From Alphaproteobacteria bacterium (lineage in GTDB: Bacteria > Pseudomonadota > Alphaproteobacteria > RS24): a stretch of DNA of 7,709 nucleotides. The translations under genes were made by a program, and so were the position numbers. Under the pieces are notes generated by a model. The model was not told where the DNA came from and did not search any database. It saw only the letters and a list, made by a program, of their open reading frames with translations. Shown one piece after another: positions 1 to 6,600 of the stretch; the stretch's first letter is position 1; every line of letters starts with the position of its first letter. The stretch is taken from positions 1-7,709 of the forward strand of contig JAPPQG010000141.1 of the NCBI GenBank assembly GCA_028816945.1, read 5' to 3'.

Positions 1-440
1 GCGGTTGCGCCATTTAGATCTACGGTAAAACCACCTTTAACGCGGCCCAAAATAATGCCTTCAATGCGTTCATTGGCGGCGAATGATTTTTCAAGTGCGG
101 TCCAGCTTTCTTCGCGTTGGGCTTTATCGCGTGATAAAACGGCTTCGCCCATCGCATTTTCAATCCGCTCCAAATAGACTTCGACTTCATCGCCTACGGC
201 AATTTCTGTCTTTTGTCCAGCTGTCGTAAATTCACGAACTGGCACCCGCCCTTCGGTTTTCAAGCCAACATCGATAATGGCTAAATCATTTTCAATCGCT
301 GTTATGCGTCCTTTAATAACGCTGCCTTCTTGCGTATTATTGGTGGCAAAACTATCTTCTAGCAATGCCGCAAAATCCTCTTTTGTCGGATTCATATTTT
401 CATTTTCCGCCGCAGATGACGGGGTTTGGGTTTGTGCCAC
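1..440 (-). CDS. rpsA: 30S ribosomal protein S1, N-terminal part (cut by window edge)
   Basis: S1 binds mRNA and docks it on the 30S subunit for initiation; it is built from repeated OB-fold S1 domains. The visible 146 residues contain the first S1 domain at about residues 38-105, starting EGSVIKGRITAIENDLAIID and continuing with VGLKTEGRVPVREF. The second domain begins at about 127 (EGIILGRVKGGFTVDL). Bacterial S1 proteins are usually about 550-570 residues, so roughly three quarters lies beyond position 1. I chose the GTG at 438-440 because GGAG (448-451) sits 7 nt upstream of it. An in-frame ATG at 393-395 (residue 16) gives MNPTKEDFAALLEDSF, which resembles the usual alphaproteobacterial S1 N-terminus, but its Shine-Dalgarno is weak. 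The 15-residue Ser/Asn/Glu-rich extension is therefore either real or a start-site choice. The gene lies downstream of cmk on the same strand, the usual context. Identity is very secure; only the start is open. Confidence 0.95.
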   Translation of the reverse strand, partial: MAQTQTPSSAAENENMNPTKEDFAALLEDSFATNNTQEGSVIKGRITAIENDLAIIDVGLKTEGRVPVREFTTAGQKTEIAVGDEVEVYLERIENAMGEAVLSRDKAQREESWTALEKSFAANERIEGIILGRVKGGFTVDLNGAT

Positions 441-447
441 AGTCTAA

Positions 448-451
448 CTCC
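448..451 (-). promoter_or_regulatory. Shine-Dalgarno of rpsA (GGAG)
   Basis: Read on the minus strand, GGAG is followed by 7 nt (TTAGACT) and then GTG. This spacing is what favours the GTG start over the internal ATG at 393-395. Confidence 0.65.
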
Positions 452-485
452 AATCTAGTGATATAATTGTCGCGCTATCATATTC

Positions 486-537
486 TAATATCGCCTACAT
501 ATAATGTAGCTTACATATAATATCGCCTACATATAAT
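486..537. repeat. 20-bp direct repeat pair in the cmk-rpsA spacer
   Basis: TAATATCGCCTACATATAAT occurs at 486-505 and again, identical, at 518-537, a 32-bp period. The core ACATATAAT also occurs between them at 513-521. The first copy overlaps a perfect dyad, CTACAT-ata-ATGTAG, at 495-509. The spacer holds no gene. The repeats lie upstream of rpsA, so they may carry promoter or regulator sites; I cannot tell which. Confidence 0.8.
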
Positions 538-587
538 ATAGGCACATATCATATAGTAATATAGTCATATAGGCAAATATCATATAG
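536..587. repeat. 21-bp direct repeat pair with one mismatch
   Basis: A 21-bp unit beginning ATATAGGC and ending ATATCATATAG occurs at 536-556 and 567-587, a 31-bp period, differing only at position 545/576 (C/A). It follows directly on the 32-bp-period repeat at 486-537. The heptamer CATATAG occurs three times here (550-556, 566-572, 581-587). On the minus strand the repeats supply promoter-like pairs such as TTGCCT, 17 bp, TATGAT upstream of rpsA, but such matches are easy to find in AT-rich DNA. Confidence 0.75.
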
Positions 588-607
588 CCGATAATTTCCG
601 CTATATG
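581..607 (-). terminator. Inverted repeat after cmk, possible weak terminator or RNA stem-loop
   Basis: CATATAGC (581-588) and GCTATATG (600-607) are a perfect 8-bp inverted repeat around an 11-nt loop, starting 17 nt past the cmk stop codon. No U-run follows on the minus strand, so a strong intrinsic terminator is unlikely. It could instead be a processing or mRNA 3'-end protection structure between cmk and rpsA. Confidence 0.35.
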
Positions 608-623
608 TTTGATACGCATTTTG

Positions 624-1349
624 TTAATCTATATTCTGGGCGGTTTGGATTTCTAACGCTTTTTGTTCAATAAGTGTTAGAGCCGCTTTGAATACATCTT
701 TTATAGCCAAATTTGATGTATCTAGCAAGAGGGCATTTGCGGCTTGTTTAAGGGGGGCGACGGGACGGCTAAAATCTTTTTTATCGCGGGCTTGCAAGGC
801 GGCTAGCACTTGGGCTTCTTGCAGGCTTGGGTCGGCTTGCTTTAATTCTAGCCAACGGCGATGGGCGCGGATTTCCACCTGTGCTGTGATAAATAATTTA
901 ATCGGCGCAGCGGGGCAGATGATTGTGCCAATATCGCGCCCTTCTAGCACGGCGCCTGCTTTTGCATTTGGGGGGTGGGTGGCGAAATTGCGTTGTAGGT
1001 CAAGCATTTTGGCGCGCAGTTGCGGCTGGGCGGCAACTTTGGCGGCGGCGGCAGCAATTTGGTTTGTGCGCAAGCTTTTTTCATCAACCGCAAAGGGTTG
1101 TAATTTTTGGACGGCTTGTAGGCTGTCGGCTTCATTATCGGGGTTGCCGCCGGCTTGCAAAACCAGATAAGCGACATGGCGATAAAGCATGCCTGTATCA
1201 AGGTGCGCAAAATTAAAATGAGTCGCAAGGGCGCGTGCCAATGTGCCTTTGCCGGCGGCGGCTGGCCCATCAATGGCAATCGGGGAGGGTATGGGTGCGG
1301 CGGGGATAGGTGGCGTGGGTGTAGGCGGGGAGGGTATAGAGGGTGTCAT
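624..1349 (-). CDS. cmk: Cytidylate kinase
   Basis: Cytosolic kinase that transfers phosphate from ATP to CMP or dCMP, feeding CTP and dCTP pools. Motifs in order: P-loop GPAAAGKGT (residues 28-36), substrate-side LDTGMLYR (50-57), EGRDIGT (136-142), RAHRRW (161-166), the lid/ribose region RDKKDFSRPVAPL (188-200), and DTS (210-212). All are classic Cmk signatures. At 241 residues it is longer than the usual 210-230, because about 22 residues of Pro/Ser/Thr-rich, low-complexity sequence precede the first strand (IAIDGP). The start ATG overlaps the aroA stop as ATGA, a purine-rich GAAAGG lies about 8 nt upstream inside aroA, and no later start precedes the P-loop, so the extension appears to be encoded. 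Translational coupling to aroA is likely. Confidence 0.95.
   Translation of the reverse strand: MTPSIPSPPTPTPPIPAAPIPSPIAIDGPAAAGKGTLARALATHFNFAHLDTGMLYRHVAYLVLQAGGNPDNEADSLQAVQKLQPFAVDEKSLRTNQIAAAAAKVAAQPQLRAKMLDLQRNFATHPPNAKAGAVLEGRDIGTIICPAAPIKLFITAQVEIRAHRRWLELKQADPSLQEAQVLAALQARDKKDFSRPVAPLKQAANALLLDTSNLAIKDVFKAALTLIEQKALEIQTAQNID
1282..1305 (+). other. Potential G-quadruplex motif at the 5' end of cmk
   Basis: The plus strand, which is the template strand for cmk, has four G-runs: 1282-1285, 1287-1289, 1293-1295 and 1302-1305. The loops are 1, 3 and 6 nt, fitting the canonical G3+ N1-7 pattern. The sequence encodes the Pro-rich start of Cmk. The 12-mer CGGGGAGGGTAT recurs at 1281-1292 and 1326-1337. 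Pattern match only; folding is not shown. Confidence 0.45.
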
Positions 1350-2695
1350 TCGCTAGGCCTTTCAAAATGCGCGCCAAGTTTAGCCATGCAAGAGAAAAAA
1401 TCGGGGAAACTTGTTGCAATCATAGAATCATCATCAATGCGAATCGGGTTTTGTGCGGCAAGCCCAGCTATGAGAAAACTCATAGCGATGCGGTGGTCAA
1501 AATAGGTTTTAACCGTCGCCCCGCCTGCTATTTTCCCGTCATTGTCTTTCCCGCCCCTGCCTTCAATGATTAACCCGTCTGGCAAGACTTCCACCGCGAC
1601 GCCATTATTATGTAGCCCTTCGGCAATGGCTTGCAAGCGGTCGCTTTCTTTCACGCGCAACTCAGCTAGCCCGCGCAAAATAGTGCGCCCTTTGGCACAG
1701 GCCGCGGCCATAGCAAGAATGGGATATTCATCAATCATGCTAGGCGCACGCTCGGCTGGTACTTCAATGCCTTCCAAAACGCTTGCTTTTATTTCATAAT
1801 CCGCCACCTCTTCGCCATGTGCGGTGCGGCTATTTATTTTTTTTATATCGGCGCCCATCTCTTCTAAACATTGCCATAGCCCGCCCCGATAGGGATTGAC
1901 TAATATGTTTTTAAGTGTGATGTGTGAGCCGCTAACCAACAAGGCGGCAACAAGCGGGAAGGCGGCAGAGGATGGGTCGCCGGCTATCGCTAAATGGGTG
2001 GCTTGCAATTCGGCTTCGCCTGTCAGGGTGATAATTTGTCCGCCCTCTATTGGCTTGCAGCTAAGTTCGGCACCGAATAGGCTTAACAGTTTTTCTGTAT
2101 GGTTGCGGGTGGCGGGTCGTTCGATGAGCTCACTTGTGCCGGGCGCATTGAGGGCAGCCAATAAAATGGCGGATTTGACCTGTGCGGATGGCACAGCCAT
2201 TGTATAGTGGATTGGCAAGGGCTGGTCTGTGCCACGCATGGTAAGCGGTAATTTGTCATTATGTGAGTCGCATATAAAGTGTGCGCCCATTTGCGTTAAA
2301 GGCTTTATCACGCGCCCCATAGGGCGGGCGCAAAGGGAGCTATCGCCAATACATTGCGCTTTAATTGGATTGCCTGCTATTGCCCCCATAAGCAAGCGGG
2401 CGGCTGTGCCTGCATTGCCAAAATTAAGGGGTTGGGCGGGGGAGGTGAGGCCATTTGCGCCGCGCCCGCGCACGAGCCATTGGTTATTTGCGCCCTTTTC
2501 TATATCAGCCCCAAGTGCTTGACAGGCGGCGATTGTGGCCTGTATATCGGCACTTTCTAAGAGGCCGTCAATGCGGGTTTCGCCAATGGCAAGCGTGCCG
2601 AGAATCAGGGCGCGATGGGAAATAGATTTATCGCCCGACACGCAAATTGTGCCTTGCAGGCTGTTATCGGCGGGGGAGGCGGTGGTTTTCGGCAT
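1346..2695 (-). CDS. aroA: 3-phosphoshikimate 1-carboxyvinyltransferase (EPSP synthase), class II type
   Basis: Joins phosphoenolpyruvate and shikimate-3-phosphate to give EPSP, the sixth step of the shikimate pathway, in the cytosol. The 449 residues match the family's usual length. Visible motifs: GDKS (21-24), NFGNAGTAAR (91-100), RPMGRV (124-129), SAQVK (170-174), RNHTE (197-201), GDPSSAAFP (239-247), RAPSMIDEYP (316-325) with the catalytic Asp322, LRVKESDR (346-353) with the catalytic Glu350, and DHRIAMSF (400-407). GDKx, SAQxK and RxHxE are the signatures given for class II enzymes such as the Agrobacterium CP4 protein. Two differences from CP4 stand out: Gly96 where CP4 has Ala100, and NPYR (267-270) where CP4 has NPTR. 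The ATG lacks a recognisable Shine-Dalgarno and is abutted by a 20-bp duplication. The stop overlaps the cmk start. Confidence 0.96.
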   Translation of the reverse strand: MPKTTASPADNSLQGTICVSGDKSISHRALILGTLAIGETRIDGLLESADIQATIAACQALGADIEKGANNQWLVRGRGANGLTSPAQPLNFGNAGTAARLLMGAIAGNPIKAQCIGDSSLCARPMGRVIKPLTQMGAHFICDSHNDKLPLTMRGTDQPLPIHYTMAVPSAQVKSAILLAALNAPGTSELIERPATRNHTEKLLSLFGAELSCKPIEGGQIITLTGEAELQATHLAIAGDPSSAAFPLVAALLVSGSHITLKNILVNPYRGGLWQCLEEMGADIKKINSRTAHGEEVADYEIKASVLEGIEVPAERAPSMIDEYPILAMAAACAKGRTILRGLAELRVKESDRLQAIAEGLHNNGVAVEVLPDGLIIEGRGGKDNDGKIAGGATVKTYFDHRIAMSFLIAGLAAQNPIRIDDDSMIATSFPDFFSCMAKLGAHFERPSE

Positions 2696-2733
2696 GTTGG
2701 TTAATAGAGGGTAATGTTGGTTAATAGAGGGTA
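2694..2733. repeat. Perfect 20-bp tandem duplication at the aroA start
   Basis: ATGTTGGTTAATAGAGGGTA (plus strand) occurs at 2694-2713 and, without a gap, at 2714-2733. On the minus strand each unit reads TACCCTCTATTAACCAACAT, and the proximal copy supplies the first two bases of the aroA start codon. The unit is pyrimidine-rich on the mRNA strand and gives no Shine-Dalgarno. The exact identity of the two copies suggests a recent duplication or an unstable slippage site. Confidence 0.9.
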
Positions 2734-2818
2734 AATAGGGGCTTATTGGCTTGGGTTTGATTCATTTTGGCTTGTTTTCCCACAAAATAACGCCATTCGC
2801 AAGCATAAGTCGCATGGG

Positions 2819-2915
2819 CTATGCCATATAGTGGGGCTATGCTCTATACATGATTCTGTGTCATATATGGTACTATGCCATATATATGCCATATACATGA
2901 TTCTATGCCATATGG
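2819..2915. repeat. AT-rich intergenic repeat cluster (TATGCCATATA family)
   Basis: CTATGCCATATA or close variants occur at 2819-2830, 2873-2884, 2885-2895 (without the leading C) and 2903-2914 (last base G). A longer 22-bp unit starting TATACATGATTCT and ending CATAT occurs at 2845-2866 and 2892-2913 with two mismatches. CCATATGG at 2908-2915 is a palindrome. The heptamer CATATAG at 2825-2831 is shared with the spacer at 550-587. No gene lies in 2696-2972. The stretch separates divergent aroA and the tRNA, so it may hold promoter or regulator sites. Confidence 0.7.
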
Positions 2916-2925
2916 CCGCTAGGGC

Positions 2926-2954
2926 TTGTGATAATGGGATGTTTGGGCTATAAC
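2926..2954 (+). promoter_or_regulatory. Candidate sigma70 promoter of the tRNA-Ala gene
   Basis: TTGTGA (2926-2931), a 17-bp spacer, and TATAAC (2949-2954). Transcription would begin near 2961, about 12 nt before the mature tRNA 5' end, which suits a tRNA precursor. Each hexamer departs from consensus at one or two positions. Confidence 0.55.
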
Positions 2955-2972
2955 AGGCGATTATTGAGCTGT

Positions 2973-3048
<76 letters not shown>

Positions 3049-3290
3049 TTTCGCCGCTTTGGCTTGCGTTTTGGCTATTTTATTGCCTGTTTTTGACTAT
3101 TTACAGAGCATTTTTAATTATTTTCCCTTATTTATCAATAAATTGCTTTACCGCCCGCCTGCCCGCTCATTTCCCCCCATGTTCCCCCCATATGTGAAAG
3201 CTTTTTAACATTTGCAAGGGCGGCAATAAAAATTTTAATTTTATTTAACGCATTCAACCTAGATTTTATTTGCCTTTTTATAATTTTTAA

Positions 3291-3318
3291 TTTACAAAGA
3301 TTTGCAAATAAGTATAAT
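3291..3318 (+). promoter_or_regulatory. Candidate sigma70 promoter, distal
   Basis: TTTACA (3291-3296), a 16-bp spacer, and a perfect TATAAT (3313-3318). Expected start near 3325, leaving a long untranslated leader before the ATG at 3637. The AT-rich surroundings raise the chance of a random match. Confidence 0.45.
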
Positions 3319-3472
3319 TGCGTGCTAGCGGGAGTCGTTAAGGAAGAGGAAATCCGTTATTAAGCTGATTATGGCTGAATGAACAGAATGAAATGAGAGA
3401 ATAATGCAAGCAATAAGGACATAATTAATTTATGATTAATAATTCCATTTTAAGATAACAAGTCTAATACGG

Positions 3473-3492
3473 CACAGCAGCTCGCTGTTGTG
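3473..3492 (+). other. RNA hairpin with CUCG tetraloop in the leader
   Basis: CACAGCAG (3473-3480) and CTGTTGTG (3485-3492) form an 8-bp stem with one G-U pair, closing the tetraloop CTCG. No T-run follows, so it is not an intrinsic terminator. It could be part of a structured leader or a small RNA. Confidence 0.35.
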
Positions 3493-3561
3493 GCGTTTGG
3501 GTTAGCTTTTAGTGGTTCGCTTAAAAGGTAAACATTATTTTGCGTTGCAACTGTTTTTCGA

Positions 3562-3578
3562 GAATTAACTTATAATTC
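3562..3578 (+). promoter_or_regulatory. Candidate proximal -10 element overlapped by an inverted repeat
   Basis: A perfect TATAAT at 3571-3576 would start transcription near 3583, about 54 nt before the ATG of the large gene. No good -35 lies 16-18 bp upstream (TTGCAA at 3545-3550 is 20 bp away). The dyad GAATTA-actta-TAATTC (3562-3578) covers the -10, as an operator would. Both are weak, pattern-only calls. Confidence 0.35.
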
Positions 3579-3624
3579 ACTAATAATTGTTACATTTCCC
3601 GCGTTTATTTAATTCGTTTTTTAT

Positions 3625-3628
3625 GGAG
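3625..3628 (+). promoter_or_regulatory. Shine-Dalgarno of the large surface-protein gene (GGAG)
   Basis: GGAG lies 8 nt before the ATG at 3637-3639. A TGA at 3631-3633 is in frame just upstream, so this ATG is the first possible start of the long frame. Confidence 0.75.
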
Positions 3629-3636
3629 TATGAAAG

Positions 3637-6600
3637 ATGTTTCATGACAAGAAGTTTTTGAAAACTGTTTTATTATCTACAACCTCATTTTCGCCTTATA
3701 TGAGAGGTATTGTAGATGGACTCAACACAAGTGAGGGTAAGCGAAGACTCAGAGGCGAGTTATCGATTACGCCATTATTGGCAGGCCTATTAGCAGCTTG
3801 CGGCGGTGGCAGTACCAAATATATTGCGGGTCCTTCGACTGGCCAACCCGGCACAGGTCCTGGCCCTAGTGGCACACCTGATCCTACCCCACCTGATCCT
3901 ACCCCACCTGGCCCTACCCCACCTGGCCCTACAACACCTGGCCCTACCCAACCTGGTCCTAGCGGGCGATTTGATGCGTTGCCTTTTGATGTTTATGTCA
4001 ATGATGGCGTTGTCGAAGGGGCGACTGTATGGGTTGATATGAATGATAATGGTCGCATTGATGAAGGCGACATAAATCTTGGCAAAACAGATCAAAATGG
4101 TCGTTTGGCGGATGTTTCGGGCGAACATGCGGGCAAACGGATTATAGTTGATTTAAGAGGTGCGCGCGACTTATTCACAGGCGAGAGATTTTCGCTTACG
4201 CAAGAACTTTACTATACAGCTATGTCTGATGAGCGCGGCGGCTCTGATGTTGTTGCCTCACCCATTTCAACAATCCTTGAAGCATTGCGCTCACTAGACG
4301 GCAATGCGGATGCAACAGATGAAGAGCTTTTAGCCAAAATTTTTGAAGATACAGGGGTGACCGTTGAACTAGATGATTTGAACAATGTAGATAATTTTAT
4401 TCACCCTGCGCGTGAACAAGACCAAACTTTCCCAACTGGTTCTATCAATGCCCTACGCGATACGATTGCGACAACGAGCATTCGCTTACAACTTTTATTA
4501 GAGGAATTATCAGACGAAGACAACACAAATGTCGAAGCGGCGAAACGCGTTGATAAGGATGGTTTTAACCCTATTGACGATTTAACTATGGAAAATCGGC
4601 AGGAAGCGCAAACACGCATTGCTGAAGCGATTGAGCGCGCCGGCGGTGAGCCAGTTGCTAATCCCAATCCGGGCGGCTTACCTCTTACGACACCAGAAGA
4701 TATAGAGCTCACACTGCCAATGGATGTTTGGGGTTTCCGTGATCCAACAGGCAATACGCCCGGCACGGAATCTTCTTTTACTGAATTACGCATTATGTCT
4801 ATAACTGTGCCGACAGGTACGGACACAGGCGCATTGGTAGATGCAGACGGCACCGAATATCGGGCAGGTAATACGGTGCCAGCCGACAAAATTAGTGGGC
4901 TGAAATATCGCCCGCCGACAAATGTGCATGGTGAAGTTAGAATTGTTTTCCGTGTTAATGATGGGCAGGTGGAGTCTGATGACGCGACCCTCACACTGAC
5001 GATTACATCGGTTAATGATGTACCGACTGATATTGTTCTATCGGGCGACCGTGATGCGGCGGCTGAGCGCGAACTTTATGTGCTTAATAATGGCCGTATA
5101 GTTGCCACTGATGGCACGGTAGCGGGCCTATTAACCGCGGCTGATGTTGAGACGAATGCAGGGGTTGCAAGCGGTGCGCAAACAGGCTTGACTTATCGTT
5201 TGGGTGGCACGCATGGCAATTTGTTTGAAATTGTGTCTGTGGGCGGGAATTCTCGTTTGCAGTTGAAAGGGGATGTAACAGCCCTTAACCCCGGCCAGAT
5301 TTATACGCTGACAATAACAGTCACAGATGCTAACGGTGGCTCATACACAGAAACATTTAACATTGTTCAAGGTGGGCTTTATGTCACGCCACAAGGGGTA
5401 ACGCAAACAGACGGCACAGAGCGTGTCTATTCAGATAGTCCAACCGGTCTTGTTAATGAAGAAGCAAGCGGCGCCACAAACCCTATTCAAGTTGGCACAG
5501 TTCGCCTAGAAGGCTTGAGGCATGCTACCGATGCAGATGCCTCTGGGGCTAAACAGGTGAGATATCGATTGGTCTCAGGTGAGGGCGATGATGATAATGA
5601 TGATTTCACGCTCAATATAGGTACAGGCGCATTAAGCTATACGGGCAGTGATTCGGGTGATTATGAAGCAGGCGGTGCTAATCATCAGCCTGATGATTTA
5701 TCTATTCGCGTGCGGGTTGATTATTATGCTGTCGCACGGCAGGCGGCAAGTTTCGCAGGCGAACGGTTTGTCGATGCGACAGGCGACCGCACCGATACAG
5801 ACACGCGCGAATTTGCCTATTCAGGCGGCACAATAAGCATGCCGAATGCTTATGCTACATATTCGGGTAGTGTTATCGGTTTCAACGGGTTTAGAATTGT
5901 TTCAAAAATGGCTGGGCCGCGGGGCAATAATATAGAAATTCACCTTGTCTATGATGCTAGCCGCGCAGGGGGAACCAGTCTGCTAAACGACCAGGCACTC
6001 GGCATACAAGTGCGCGGGGACGGCACGACTGAGCGCCCCTATATTATTACGATATATACAACCCTAGGCGGCATAAGGGCGCGTTACGTAAAGGCGGCTA
6101 TTGAAGAGCATAATGAACAAAGTGATTTGGGGGAATTGGACACAGCACTTGCCAATGATTTGGTTACTATTATTGATCGATCTACCCCAAACCTTATACT
6201 TGAACCAGGTTTTGCGGCTAACAACAACCTGATAACAATGTCACTCGCAGGGGCGGCGGAAGCACCTTATCATGTGGCGGCGGGGAGAATTCATTTTGGC
6301 GATGAGACAATTGATTTTGCCGAAGCCCATGTGTCCCCGATTGCTGGCTCTGATACAATCATTATTGTAGCCCTTGGCGACCATGATGATGATGACGCGA
6401 CGCCTGATACTTGGCAAGTGCAGGCGGTTGCCACATTGCCCGAAGGTGATCGATTTTTTGTGTTAGGCACAATTGCCGATGATGATGTGCGTATCTCTGG
6501 CGGGAATATACGATTACATGCGGGGGAATTTGCCGGGGTCAATTATGTACCAAACGGAAATTTGGCTGCTTCATTTTGGGCGAAAACAGCTGGCTCAGCA

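Larger units (their letters stand above)
3049..3636. other. Long non-coding stretch between tRNA-Ala and the large surface-protein gene
   Basis: I see no supportable gene on either strand in these 588 bases; start codons here lead only to frames of a few codons. It contains a 10-bp direct repeat TTCCCCCCAT (3171-3180, 3182-3191), a very AT-rich block at about 3225-3320 with an imperfect palindrome (AATAAAAATT...AATTTTATT, 3225-3245), two promoter candidates (3291-3318 and 3571-3576) and a hairpin (3473-3492). If the upstream promoter is used, the downstream gene has a leader of about 310 nt, or a separate small RNA is made. Confidence 0.6.

Noticed and set aside
486..587. CRISPR-like array from the 31/32-bp spaced repeats
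   Set aside because: Only two copies of each of two different units, partly overlapping, AT-rich, without true unique spacers or cas genes.
688..1573. Several plus-strand frames opposite cmk and the end of aroA
   Set aside because: They are antisense to clearly identified conserved genes and show no domain or plausible composition of their own.
1542..2560. Plus-strand frames opposite aroA
   Set aside because: Shadows of the aroA coding strand; aroA matches its family along its whole length.
3806..4128. Plus and minus frames across the 15-bp repeat, with repetitive Leu/Pro/His or Arg/Trp/Gly peptides
   Set aside because: Repetition is inherited from the 15-bp tandem repeat of the real frame.
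4401..4994. 197-codon minus-strand frame inside the large gene
   Set aside because: Its Ser-rich translation mirrors the codons of the sense strand; the sense frame has Ig/cadherin-like motifs throughout and no interruption.
5648..5836. 62-codon plus-strand frame with a hydrophobic stretch and LFACG
   Set aside because: Out-of-frame overlap inside the large gene, no ribosome binding site of note; hydrophobicity comes from reading Asp/Tyr codons in another frame.
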